A stretch of 18,397 bases of DNA from Candidatus Culexmicrobium profundum (GCA_025061245.1 JANZKD010000019.1:1-18397); one strand, 5' to 3'; counted from the stretch's first letter, positions 1 to 7,589 are shown. Program-made: numbers and translations. The notes: generated by a model not told the origin, from the letters alone.

Positions 1-7
1 TAAAGAG

Positions 8-16
8 TTATAAATT
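8..16 (+). promoter_or_regulatory. TATA-box promoter for the ribophorin I-like gene
   Basis: TTATAAATT lies about 40 bases upstream of the ATG at 57. Transcription would start near 35-40 and leave a short leader carrying the GGTGA ribosome site at 44-48. The call rests on motif and spacing alone. Confidence 0.45.
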
Positions 17-56
17 AACAATAACATTACAATTGTAAGGAAAGGTGAATATACCC

Positions 57-1739
57 ATGAGACTACGTTCAACATCAACACTAATCATGATAATCATCAT
101 CACACTAACACTAAACTACTCACTAAGCATAGACAGGGCATCATGCACTGAAGAATTAAAAGTAACTATAAATCGAACAATAGATCTAAGAACAAACTAC
201 GCCCTAACTGAAGATGAAATAACCATACTCCAAGGCAAACTAAGCAACCTAACCTATTATGTATTCAAGCCATATAGAAGCAAAATATACAACATAAAGG
301 CAGTAGATGAAAATGGAAATGAAATACCATATGACATAATAAATGAAGAAAATCAAACCTGCATTAAATTCACTTTAAAACAAAGCCAAACACCATACAA
401 ATTCAAAGTAAAAATATACTGGATAAAGGGCTTCGTATCCTTCATAGCATTCCTAAGAATCAAACTACCACTATACCCAACCATTTCAATACCAGTTGAA
501 GAATTCCAGGCAACTGTACTACTACCACCAGAAACAGAAAGCATCACAAAAATATCACCAAACGCCACAACACAGCTCAATGGAAGATGGATGGCAAAAT
601 TCAACAAAACAACACTAGATCCAATATCAAGTGAAGACCTAATTGTAGACTTCACAGGGGAAGTTCAAAGTATAATTGGAAGAAGCGTTACAAGGGAAAT
701 ACATCCTAACAGCAAGATTCAAGTCAAAGAAACAATAATCTTCGAGAATATTGGTGCAACCGACGTAACAAAGAAGAAGGGAGTAAACTTCACACTACCA
801 CCACAAGCAATAGTAAAATCAGTAGAAGACGATTTCGGACAACTCACCTACAAAGCATATGAGGAAAACGACTACATCACATTAAATGTAAAGCCAAGAG
901 TAAACATAAAAGAAGGATGGAAATATAGAGTATTCATCAAATATGAACTACCATCCAATCAATGGCTAACTGGAAATGGAGAAAAACAACTCACCATACC
1001 AATAAAACAATATCACGACCTCCCAATAGACATATTCAAAGTAATAATATACATTCCAAGCGGATCCAAACTAATCTCAACAAGTGGAACACAACCAACA
1101 CTAAAGAGTGAAAACAAAATAGTATATCAAGGAGAAAAAGTAATAGGTGACATAAGCATTCAGGAAGCATCCATCACGTACACACCTCCACCAACAACCT
1201 TCACAATACCAACAAACATAATAATAGGAATAATCACAGGAGCAATAATTGGAGCAGCAGTATTCATAAAAAGATACATAATAAAACCAAAAAGAAAAGT
1301 CAAAGTAATAGAAAGTGAAATCGCCATAAAAGTAGATGAATTAGACGATGCAATAAGAGAGAAAATAGGAATTCTAACAAACCTAAGAGAACTAGAAGAA
1401 ACTCTGAGAAAGAAGAAGATATCAAGAAAAGTACATAAAGTAAGAGTTAAAGAGCTAAGAGATGAACTCAGAAAAACAAACATGAAAATAAACACTCTTA
1501 AAAACGAGCTAAAGAGCAAAAACATGAAAATCAGGGCAATAATAGAAGAAATTGATGAAATTGAAAGACAATTAACAAACTTAATCATGGAAGCAATTCA
1601 AAACGAAAGACAATACATGCTAAAAAGACTAAGCAGATCAGCCTTCGAAGAAAACAAAAGAAACCTTGAAAAGAACATTAGAAAGACTAGACTAAAACTA
1701 GAAAGTAAGATGGCAGAATTAACAGAAATAGTTACTTAG
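57..1739 (+). CDS. Ribophorin I (OST1)-like membrane protein with C-terminal coiled coil
   Basis: This is a 560-residue single-pass membrane protein. It has an N-terminal signal segment (about residues 6-24), a long extracellular beta-rich part (about 30-385), one TM helix (about 388-405), a Lys/Arg-rich stop-transfer stretch and a cytosolic coiled coil (about 416-558). It resembles eukaryotic ribophorin I, the OST1 subunit of oligosaccharyltransferase, in order and spacing: INRTIDLRT near 38-46 (human RVIDLRS), YPT near 140 before an ES-TK segment, KPRVNIKEGWK near 279-289 (human RPRFPLFGGWK), ELPS just after (human NLPS), then TM and coiled coil. Human ribophorin I is about 607 residues. 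Inferred role: an accessory subunit or chaperone for N-glycosylation at the membrane. The start is ATG 57, because GGTGA (44-48) sits 8 bases upstream; GTG 45 lies inside that site. Homology comes from remembered family sequence, not a search. Confidence 0.72.
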   Translation: MRLRSTSTLIMIIIITLTLNYSLSIDRASCTEELKVTINRTIDLRTNYALTEDEITILQGKLSNLTYYVFKPYRSKIYNIKAVDENGNEIPYDIINEENQTCIKFTLKQSQTPYKFKVKIYWIKGFVSFIAFLRIKLPLYPTISIPVEEFQATVLLPPETESITKISPNATTQLNGRWMAKFNKTTLDPISSEDLIVDFTGEVQSIIGRSVTREIHPNSKIQVKETIIFENIGATDVTKKKGVNFTLPPQAIVKSVEDDFGQLTYKAYEENDYITLNVKPRVNIKEGWKYRVFIKYELPSNQWLTGNGEKQLTIPIKQYHDLPIDIFKVIIYIPSGSKLISTSGTQPTLKSENKIVYQGEKVIGDISIQEASITYTPPPTTFTIPTNIIIGIITGAIIGAAVFIKRYIIKPKRKVKVIESEIAIKVDELDDAIREKIGILTNLRELEETLRKKKISRKVHKVRVKELRDELRKTNMKINTLKNELKSKNMKIRAIIEEIDEIERQLTNLIMEAIQNERQYMLKRLSRSAFEENKRNLEKNIRKTRLKLESKMAELTEIVT

Positions 1740-1746
1740 TGAAAGA

Positions 1747-1756
1747 CTTAAAAAGA
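1747..1756 (+). promoter_or_regulatory. Possible TATA box for the ferredoxin gene
   Basis: CTTAAAAAGA-like sequence lies in the 47-base gap after the ribophorin-like gene, about 35 bases before the ferredoxin ATG. A GGTGA ribosome site follows 4 bases before that ATG. It could drive the ferredoxin separately from the upstream gene. Confidence 0.35.
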
Positions 1757-1786
1757 GAATAAAAAATTTAGCAAACAGGTGAAACT

Positions 1787-1972
1787 ATGCCTAAACCTGT
1801 GGTTGACGCAGAAAAGTGCATAGGATGCGGAACATGCGTACAAGTATGTCCAATGGGAGTTTTCGAATTAATTGATGAAAAAGCAGTACCAGTTAATGTA
1901 GATCAATGCGTTGGATGCAGAGCATGTGAAGCACAATGCCCAGTACAAGCAATAGTCGTAGAAGAAGAATAA
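1787..1972 (+). CDS. Small 2[4Fe-4S] ferredoxin
   Basis: This 61-residue soluble electron carrier has two complete cluster-binding motifs. The first is C11-x2-C14-x2-C17-x3-C21-P and the second is C41-x2-C44-x2-C47-x3-C51-P. Each cluster normally takes three cysteines from one motif and the fourth from the other. The length matches classical clostridial/archaeal dicluster ferredoxins, and no extra domain or zinc-binding extension is present. Its redox partner cannot be told from the neighbours, although the two small genes downstream also encode cysteine-rich proteins. The start is ATG 1787, preceded by GGTGA at 4 bases. Confidence 0.95.
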   Translation: MPKPVVDAEKCIGCGTCVQVCPMGVFELIDEKAVPVNVDQCVGCRACEAQCPVQAIVVEEE

Positions 1973-2000
1973 ACAAATAAAGTTCACAGCCACTTTCACA

Positions 2001-2010
2001 TTTTTATTTT
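2001..2010 (+). terminator. T-rich terminator after ferredoxin
   Basis: TTTTTATTTT lies about 30 bases past the ferredoxin stop. Archaeal RNA polymerase commonly terminates at oligo-T runs without a hairpin. No stem-loop is visible here. Confidence 0.4.
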
Positions 2011-2066
2011 CAACTTCTCCAACATACAATAAGCTAATTAACAAAAAAAGCCATAACTCTAATGAA

Positions 2067-2444
2067 ATGCCATTTAAATGTATAAAATGCGGAAAATGCT
2101 GCAGAGAAACAGAAATGCCCCTCACCCTAAAAGATTTAAGGAGAATAGCCTCCCTCGGATACAAAGTAACAGAGTTCGCCATATTCGATGGAGAAAAATG
2201 GAAACTAAAGAACATAAATGGACACTGCTTCTTCCTAGATGAAAAAACAAATCTATGCAAAATATATCCACATAGACCTGAAGGATGTAGAATATACCCA
2301 ATAATCTACATTGAGAATGAAGGCATAGGAGTAGACGATGAATGCCCAATGGCATACACCATTACAAGAAAAGAGATAAGAAGAAAAGCATCAAGACTGT
2401 TAAAATTAATTTGGGAGATAGAACATCATGAAGAAAATTTTTAG
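2067..2444 (+). CDS. YkgJ family cysteine-cluster protein
   Basis: This 125-residue protein has the pattern of the YkgJ/UPF0153 zinc- or iron-binding family. It starts with C5-x2-C8-x2-C11-C12, then a D-LRRIA helix, then C54-FFLD, C64-KIYPHRPEGC74-R-YP, and C93-P. The family is widespread but its biochemical role is unknown; the conserved cysteines are thought to bind a metal or Fe-S centre. No Shine-Dalgarno sequence precedes ATG 2067, so translation may be leaderless. The last 17 bases overlap the start of the zinc-ribbon gene, which suggests coupled expression. Confidence 0.85.
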   Translation: MPFKCIKCGKCCRETEMPLTLKDLRRIASLGYKVTEFAIFDGEKWKLKNINGHCFFLDEKTNLCKIYPHRPEGCRIYPIIYIENEGIGVDDECPMAYTITRKEIRRKASRLLKLIWEIEHHEENF

Positions 2445-2607
2445 AAAGATAAGTGAATTTTTCCTAGAAGAGAAATTTTGCCCCCACTGCAAACAATACG
2501 TGAAAGTCAGAACCATAATAAGATACAGAGGAAAACAGAAGGTGGAAATTAAAGAATGCACACAATGTGGAAAAACAATAGAAGAAATTATTTTACATAA
2601 AGAATAA
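2428..2607 (+). CDS. Small zinc-ribbon protein (59 aa)
   Basis: The frame opens at ATG 2428 and closes at TAA 2605-2607, giving 59 residues. It has a basic amphipathic N-terminus, then CPHC (17-20) and CTQC (43-46). Two CxxC knuckles about 22 residues apart form a rubredoxin/zinc-ribbon-like metal site. The start lies inside the last 17 bases of the YkgJ-type gene, with GGGAGATAG about 7 bases upstream as a ribosome site, which argues for translational coupling. Between the knuckles are basic beta-like segments (VKVRTIIRYRG, QKVEIKEC), as in small nucleic-acid-binding or accessory zinc ribbons. I do not recognise a named family. It ends three bases before the convergent M23-like gene. Confidence 0.75.
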   Translation: MKKIFRKISEFFLEEKFCPHCKQYVKVRTIIRYRGKQKVEIKECTQCGKTIEEIILHKE

Positions 2608-2610
2608 ACT

Positions 2611-3522
2611 CTAATGAATTTTACTTCCCAAATTAAATTCACCATTCAATCTAAAATTCAACTTGACAATATCACCACACCCATAAGGCCATCCATTAGG
2701 CTTCACAATCTTTAACCTAGAGTTATTAATGTAACTGCCAACACCATAAACAGGAAAATCATCAATAAATGGTTGAGAAATAGGTTTAAAAAGTGCAAAA
2801 ACACTGTCTGAAGAATAAATCTCACCAATAACACCACCATAAACATCAAACACTCTTCTCCCAGAAATCCCGGATGAACCTAAAATTGCACCATAATCAT
2901 AATGCGGAATACCGCCGTCAACATGAAATAATGATTCATTAAATCTTCCAATCAATCCACATGATATGAAACCTCTATCACTAGAAGGCTTAAGCCAAAC
3001 ATAGTCATCAAAAACTTCATCAACAACATAGAAATCATCTCCATCAACCACACTAGACAGCATTTCAACAGTAGGACTAATATCCAATTTAAATGCTCCA
3101 AGAGCTCTATATGGATCAGAAATACTACGAATCTCAACATGCATATGTCTATGCGACCAAGAATAAAAGTAACCTGAAACAATAAGTGAACCGAGGCAAT
3201 CACCCAGCTCTAAAACATCCCCAGATGAAACATAGGGCTTAACATGTAGAATCTTCAAGACAACATCATCAGCAACCTTGACTATAATTAGATAGTCGAA
3301 GCCATCAGCATCACTCCTAAAAACTGGACATTCAAAACGCTCCACTTCTAAAACTAAGCCCTCATCAACTGGAAACAATGCCTCACCACTAGGAAAATAG
3401 ATGTCAATTGCAGAACAAGACTTATGGGCGGGATATGGACTATTAAAAAAACTAAACCAGCAATATTTAGGAACTTTAATATCAACACCCCTAGCGGAAG
3501 CAATACAAATATATCCCGCCAA
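2611..3522 (-). CDS. M23/LytM-fold metallopeptidase-like protein, no signal peptide
   Basis: The N-terminal half of this 303-residue protein reads as an M23 (LytM) domain. H33 and D40 followed by IYFPSGEALFPVDEG match the first zinc-ligand strand and the 'G..V.A..dG.V' hairpin. H93 in ILHVKP, a GD-LELGD-LG turn, and H126-M-H128-VEIR match the second half and the final HxH motif. The family's zinc ligands and catalytic histidines therefore appear present, but H-to-D spacing is 7 rather than the usual 4. Residues 135-303 match nothing I know. M23 enzymes normally cut bacterial peptidoglycan cross-bridges, which archaea lack, and no signal peptide or TM segment is visible, so the substrate is unknown. 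The start is TTG 3522, because GGTGAT lies 5-6 bases upstream. Confidence 0.68.
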   Translation of the reverse strand: MAGYICIASARGVDIKVPKYCWFSFFNSPYPAHKSCSAIDIYFPSGEALFPVDEGLVLEVERFECPVFRSDADGFDYLIIVKVADDVVLKILHVKPYVSSGDVLELGDCLGSLIVSGYFYSWSHRHMHVEIRSISDPYRALGAFKLDISPTVEMLSSVVDGDDFYVVDEVFDDYVWLKPSSDRGFISCGLIGRFNESLFHVDGGIPHYDYGAILGSSGISGRRVFDVYGGVIGEIYSSDSVFALFKPISQPFIDDFPVYGVGSYINNSRLKIVKPNGWPYGCGDIVKLNFRLNGEFNLGSKIH

Positions 3523-3566
3523 TGCAAATCACCAACATCGTAACCTATTTAACACCCAAACTATAG

Positions 3567-3576
3567 CTTAAATATT
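3567..3576 (+). promoter_or_regulatory. TATA box for the thiolase-like/HMG-CoA synthase operon
   Basis: CTTAAATATT lies about 40 bases before the TTG start at 3610. A GAAGGAGG ribosome site follows at about 3593-3600. The 87-base gap to 3522 also has to hold the divergent promoter of the M23-like gene; TTAAATA reads on the minus strand at about 3545-3551. Confidence 0.45.
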
Positions 3577-3609
3577 AGTATCGACATATAGAGAAGGAGG
3601 AAACGTCGA

Positions 3610-4821
3610 TTGACGAATAAACCCATAATCATAGGAGTAGGAAGAACATCCTTCGGAGAACACTATGGAGAAAACCCAGAGGAATTAATAGAAGAAGCAG
3701 GGTTAAAAGCCCTAGAAAAAGCAGGAATAGAGAGAAAAGACCTAGACGCAGTATTCATCTCAGACTACTTTCTCCAAGTAACTAATAAAATTGGCATTGA
3801 AGAAGGCTTCGTCTCAGAACTTCTAGAAGTAAGCATACCAATGGAAACGCTAAGGTCCTTCAGCTCAGCTCTATGCTGCGCCTGCAATGCAATTGAAGCG
3901 GGGAGATTCGACATAGTCCTAGTAGGAGGAGTTGAAAAAATGACTGATAGACTAGACAAGATAAGAGACGACCTAATGATGCTGGGAGACCCATGGAGCT
4001 ATCATGCAGGCGGAACACCAGAAGCATTCCATGAATTAATGCTAAGAGAATACGTTAAAACATATTATCTAAATGGAGAAGAAGTGGAAAAACTCATGAA
4101 AGCACTAGCATACATATCATGCAAAAACCATTACTACGGCTCAACAAATCCACTCGCACACTTCTACAAGAGGAAGATTAGAGTTGAAGATGCGATAAAA
4201 ACAAGGAAGAGAAGTGGAAGAATACTAGGACTATACGACTTTGCACCAATATCAGATGGAGCATCAGCAGCCATAGTTGTAAGTCCAAGAAAAGCTAGAG
4301 AAATAGCTGAAAAAGGATTAAGGGTCATTGGAAGAGGAAGCGCAACAGACTACATATCATACTTCGCAAGAAATTATAAAGCAGGATTCAATGCAACAAG
4401 AAAAGCAGTAGAAAGAGCATTAAATGAAGCAAAAATACCACCAGAAAAAATCGAGCTAGTAGAATTGTATGATCAATCAACACTAATGGAGCTAATAGCA
4501 CTAGAAGACCTAGGATTATGCAAACCAGGAACTGCATGGCAAATAATACATGAAAGCTACCAAAAAGAAAACTACACCTACCACATAAACGGCAACACCC
4601 TATACGTCAACACAAATGGAGGCTTAAAGGCAGATGGAAATCCAATGGGAGCAACAGGAGGAGCACAAATACACGAAGCATATATACAATTACTAGGAGA
4701 AGCAGGAAATAGACAAATAAAATTCAAAAACAACAATCCATATGCATTAACCATGGAGCTAGAAGGATTTGGAACAAAATCATACGTATACATTTTAGGG
4801 AGATGGGAAAATGAGCTCTGA
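3610..4821 (+). CDS. Thiolase-fold protein lacking catalytic Cys and both His (pseudothiolase)
   Basis: This 403-residue protein has the full archaeal acetoacetyl-CoA thiolase layout, including GVGRTSFG at the N-terminus, the VLVGGVEKM strand (103-111), PISDGASA (213-220), the ALEDLGL helix and NGGLKADGNPMGATG (336-350). Aligned without gaps on the VGGVEKM segment, the nucleophilic cysteine position is L81. The HDCFT histidine is Y287 (LYDQST) and the GHP histidine is N344 (GNP). C89, C90 and C92 lie eight or more residues further into the helix and do not replace the nucleophile. Canonical thiolases make acetoacetyl-CoA in a channelling complex with HMG-CoA synthase and a DUF35 protein. This copy probably cannot condense acyl-CoAs and may be structural or CoA-binding. 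TTG 3610 is chosen for GGAGG 9 bases upstream. It overlaps the synthase gene by 11 bases. Confidence 0.85.
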   Translation: MTNKPIIIGVGRTSFGEHYGENPEELIEEAGLKALEKAGIERKDLDAVFISDYFLQVTNKIGIEEGFVSELLEVSIPMETLRSFSSALCCACNAIEAGRFDIVLVGGVEKMTDRLDKIRDDLMMLGDPWSYHAGGTPEAFHELMLREYVKTYYLNGEEVEKLMKALAYISCKNHYYGSTNPLAHFYKRKIRVEDAIKTRKRSGRILGLYDFAPISDGASAAIVVSPRKAREIAEKGLRVIGRGSATDYISYFARNYKAGFNATRKAVERALNEAKIPPEKIELVELYDQSTLMELIALEDLGLCKPGTAWQIIHESYQKENYTYHINGNTLYVNTNGGLKADGNPMGATGGAQIHEAYIQLLGEAGNRQIKFKNNNPYALTMELEGFGTKSYVYILGRWENEL

Positions 4822-6319
4822 GCCAATTGAGAGAAGAGTAAGCTACATAGCAGATAGACTACGTGGAAGCCAATGCACTATATGCGGCAAAAAATACTTC
4901 AAAATAAGAGATTACTGCGGCTCATGTGGAAGAAAAAGCTTTGGAAAAATGAGGGAAATAGACTTCTTCTATCAAAAAGGAGTATTAGAAGTATGCACAG
5001 TAATAAGAGGAGCAACAAACAAGTTTAGAATGCTTGAACCCTTCATCTACGGAATAGTTTCATTTGACGGAGTAATGGTTCCAGGAAGACTAACAGACTA
5101 CATAGTTGAAGATGAATTCGACCCAACAAAATTTGAGGGAAGAGAAGTAGTAGCCAGATTTAGAAGAAGATACTCAGTCTTACCACAAGAAATAATTCCA
5201 ACCTCATCACTAACCTTTACCTTCACAGACGAATACTATCCATACATGGAATACAATAAAAACGACCCAGAAGAATACTCAAATAAACCTGGAATCGTAA
5301 GCTACGGAGTATACACCTCAAGATTTAGAATAAGAGAAGGAAGAATGGAAAGATCAGTTCCCTTCCTAGATGAAGACGCAATAACAGCAGCAGTTGAAGC
5401 AGGAAAAATAGCCCTAATACACGCAGCCATAGACAGCAAATACATAAAGAAAATCTATGTAGGATCAGAATCAAACCCCTACGCTGTAAAGCCAATAGCA
5501 TCAAAGGTAGCACAAGTACTAGAACTAGGGGAACATGCAGGAGACGGAGTAAGAGCAGTAGACGCCATAGACACGGAATTCGCATGTAAAGCAGCAACAA
5601 GCATGTTCAAGGACGCAGCAGCCCTATCAAAATATGCAAGCGAAGAAGGGGAAGACTTCTTCGCCATGGTAATTGGAACAGACAACTCACAATCAGCTCC
5701 AAGATGGGCTCCAGGAGGAGAACTAGACTTTTTCGTAGGCTTCGGAGCAGCAGCCTTCATAATTGGAAACAGAGACGTAATAGCCGAAATAGAGGGATGG
5801 TATTCATGCACATCAGACACACCAGACTTCTGGAGGAGAGATGGACAAAGATACCCAATGCATGGAGGAAGATTCACAGGAGAACCAGCCTACTTCAAAC
5901 ATGTTATAAAGGCAGCTGAAGGATTAATGAACAAGATGAACTTAAAGCCAAGCGACATAGACTACTTCATACCACACCAGCCAAACGTAAGATTCCCATT
6001 AAAGGCAGCTAGAAGACTGGGATTCAAAGACGAACAATGCCTCCCAGGATTAAAGGTGGCAAAGTTTGGAAACACATATTCAGGCTCATCACCAGTGGGA
6101 TTGGCAGCAGTACTAGACATAGCCAAACCCTACGAGAAAATACTGTTAGTCAGTTACGGATCAGGAGCGGGAAGCGACGCCTACCTAATAACAGTGACAC
6201 CAAAAATAACTGAAAAGCGAAGTAGAACCGAGAAATTCAACATTCAATGGCAAGCAGAAAACCCATACCTAACATATGTAGACTACAACCTATATAGAAA
6301 GTTCAAAGAAGGAATCTAA
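4811..6319 (+). CDS. Archaeal HMG-CoA synthase fused to N-terminal zinc-ribbon/OB-fold (DUF35) domain
   Basis: This 502-residue protein has two parts. Residues 1-140 form a DUF35-type domain: a zinc ribbon C22-x2-C25...C36-x2-C39, then an OB fold with YGIVSFDG and VPGRL. Residues 161-502 match archaeal 3-hydroxy-3-methylglutaryl-CoA synthase. That part has GIVSYG, E220 in VGSES, the nucleophile C259 in FACKAAT, TSDTPDFWRR, GRFTGEPAYF, H389 in PHQPN, GNTYSGSS and SYGSGAGSDA. The Glu/Cys/His catalytic set is kept. The expected product is HMG-CoA from acetoacetyl-CoA and acetyl-CoA, feeding the mevalonate pathway. In most archaea I know, DUF35 is a separate gene bridging thiolase and synthase; here it is fused. 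After FRI (172-174) roughly a dozen residues usually present before SVP-LDEDA are missing. ATG 4811 overlaps the pseudothiolase stop, and its TAA overlaps the convergent phosphoglycerate kinase stop. Confidence 0.88.
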   Translation: MSSEPIERRVSYIADRLRGSQCTICGKKYFKIRDYCGSCGRKSFGKMREIDFFYQKGVLEVCTVIRGATNKFRMLEPFIYGIVSFDGVMVPGRLTDYIVEDEFDPTKFEGREVVARFRRRYSVLPQEIIPTSSLTFTFTDEYYPYMEYNKNDPEEYSNKPGIVSYGVYTSRFRIREGRMERSVPFLDEDAITAAVEAGKIALIHAAIDSKYIKKIYVGSESNPYAVKPIASKVAQVLELGEHAGDGVRAVDAIDTEFACKAATSMFKDAAALSKYASEEGEDFFAMVIGTDNSQSAPRWAPGGELDFFVGFGAAAFIIGNRDVIAEIEGWYSCTSDTPDFWRRDGQRYPMHGGRFTGEPAYFKHVIKAAEGLMNKMNLKPSDIDYFIPHQPNVRFPLKAARRLGFKDEQCLPGLKVAKFGNTYSGSSPVGLAAVLDIAKPYEKILLVSYGSGAGSDAYLITVTPKITEKRSRTEKFNIQWQAENPYLTYVDYNLYRKFKEGI

Positions 6320-7545
6320 ACCCTAACTTTTTTCTGCTTCAAAATCAAGTCAACAGAGGGGTAAGGCTCACAAGCCAATCCATGCAGGAATGCCCCCCCA
6401 CTAACACAAAGCATGCCACCAGTACTCATTATAATTCTATCCAAACCATACTTCACTATCTCAGCAGTCGTATCACCACCCAAAAATATTAAGCCACTAC
6501 CAGCAATCCTCTTGGTCAACAAGATTCCATGATTATAACCCCGCTCATAAACACCAAGCGGTCCAGCCCTAATCCTAAAAGTCTTTTCTTGAAGTCTCTC
6601 AGCATACAACTCAACCGTACCCATACCAACATCCATTATAATACCATTAGTCTTACAAACCTCGTCAATCGAAAGCTCCTTATTCTCACCATTCTCAAGA
6701 ACAACGAAGTCTATTGGATGATAAATATTAAACTTCCTAACAAGCAACCTAGCAGCCTCAAAACTCTCAGGAGGCATCTTCTCCTCAAGAAACTTATTAT
6801 TACGCGGCCCCAAATCATAACCCTTAACTCTAGCAATAAGCTGCCCAGGAAGACCTCCAGTAAATCCCTCCATCCTAGACAAAATAGAAACCAAATAGCG
6901 AGTCTTAGCCAACTTAGCTCCACCCATAACGATTCCACAATTCTCCCCAGGCTCAGATAAAACCTCACTCAAAGCCCTAAGCTCATAAACAGACCTAACA
7001 CCAATCCAAGTAGGAGCAATGTATGGCATTGCCATTAAACTTGTGTGAGCCCTATGCCAAACAGGCATTGCATCATTAACACAGCTCTTAATCACACCCT
7101 TAAAGAACCTTATGAAACGTGAACCTTCAGGAACAAACTTAAACTCCTCCTTAAACATTCGAATATTATCAAGCAATAGAATCTCCTTCTCCCTAAGCTC
7201 CTTCACTCTCTCCCTAGTTTCATCAGAGAAAACCTTCTCGGCAGGTATAAATTCAATATCAATACTCGATGGAAGAAGCTTCCTCAAAACAATCCAATGC
7301 TGCTTTAAACTTATGAAATCCTTATTTCCAGGTCTACCTTGATGAGCAGTCACAACCAAGCCGGCATACTCGGACAACAACTCCAATACATGGGCATATG
7401 CAATCATCCTCATATTATCCTCCATAATCCTGCCATCGACAACAGGGATGTTAATGTCGATTCTAACCAGAGTTGGAGACTTAATTTGAGAAGCCAGGTT
7501 AACAAGCCAGTAGGGTCTTGAAGCTCGATAGTAATCCACCTTCAT
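6316..7545 (-). CDS. pgk: Divergent archaeal phosphoglycerate kinase
   Basis: This 409-residue protein would interconvert 1,3-bisphosphoglycerate + ADP and 3-phosphoglycerate + ATP in glycolysis/gluconeogenesis. Substrate-site motifs are R28-I-D30-I-N32-IP, HQGRPG (68-73; canonical SHLGRP), LLDNIRM-KEE, and VNDAM-VWHRAHTSL. Nucleotide-side motifs are GGAKLAKT, DVGMGT, AGPLGVYE and LGGDTTAEI. The usual STGGGA loop before the last helix is altered: the sequence reads IMSTGGMLCVSGGAFLHGL, so the segment aligning best with the following LP-like motif is VSGGAF, two residues shorter, with a separate STGG just before it. Activity is likely but not certain. The start is ATG 7545, because AGGAG lies 7 bases upstream; TTG 7560 would put that site inside the gene. 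It is convergent with the HMG-CoA synthase gene. Confidence 0.88.
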   Translation of the reverse strand: MKVDYYRASRPYWLVNLASQIKSPTLVRIDINIPVVDGRIMEDNMRMIAYAHVLELLSEYAGLVVTAHQGRPGNKDFISLKQHWIVLRKLLPSSIDIEFIPAEKVFSDETRERVKELREKEILLLDNIRMFKEEFKFVPEGSRFIRFFKGVIKSCVNDAMPVWHRAHTSLMAMPYIAPTWIGVRSVYELRALSEVLSEPGENCGIVMGGAKLAKTRYLVSILSRMEGFTGGLPGQLIARVKGYDLGPRNNKFLEEKMPPESFEAARLLVRKFNIYHPIDFVVLENGENKELSIDEVCKTNGIIMDVGMGTVELYAERLQEKTFRIRAGPLGVYERGYNHGILLTKRIAGSGLIFLGGDTTAEIVKYGLDRIIMSTGGMLCVSGGAFLHGLACEPYPSVDLILKQKKVRV

Positions 7546-7580
7546 ATAGCATCTCCTCAATATTTATCTCTGTAAATATA

Positions 7581-7589
7581 ATTTAAAAA
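7581..7589 (-). promoter_or_regulatory. TATA box for phosphoglycerate kinase
   Basis: On the minus strand TTTTTAAAT lies about 27 bases upstream of the AGGAG ribosome site. This predicts a short leader starting near 7558. Confidence 0.45.

Noticed and set aside
5479..5877. 132-codon minus-strand frame inside the HMG-CoA synthase gene
   Set aside because: It lies entirely opposite a strongly conserved enzyme and has no family features.
7546..7560. TTG start adding five residues to phosphoglycerate kinase
   Set aside because: The added codons are the AGGAG ribosome site of the downstream ATG.
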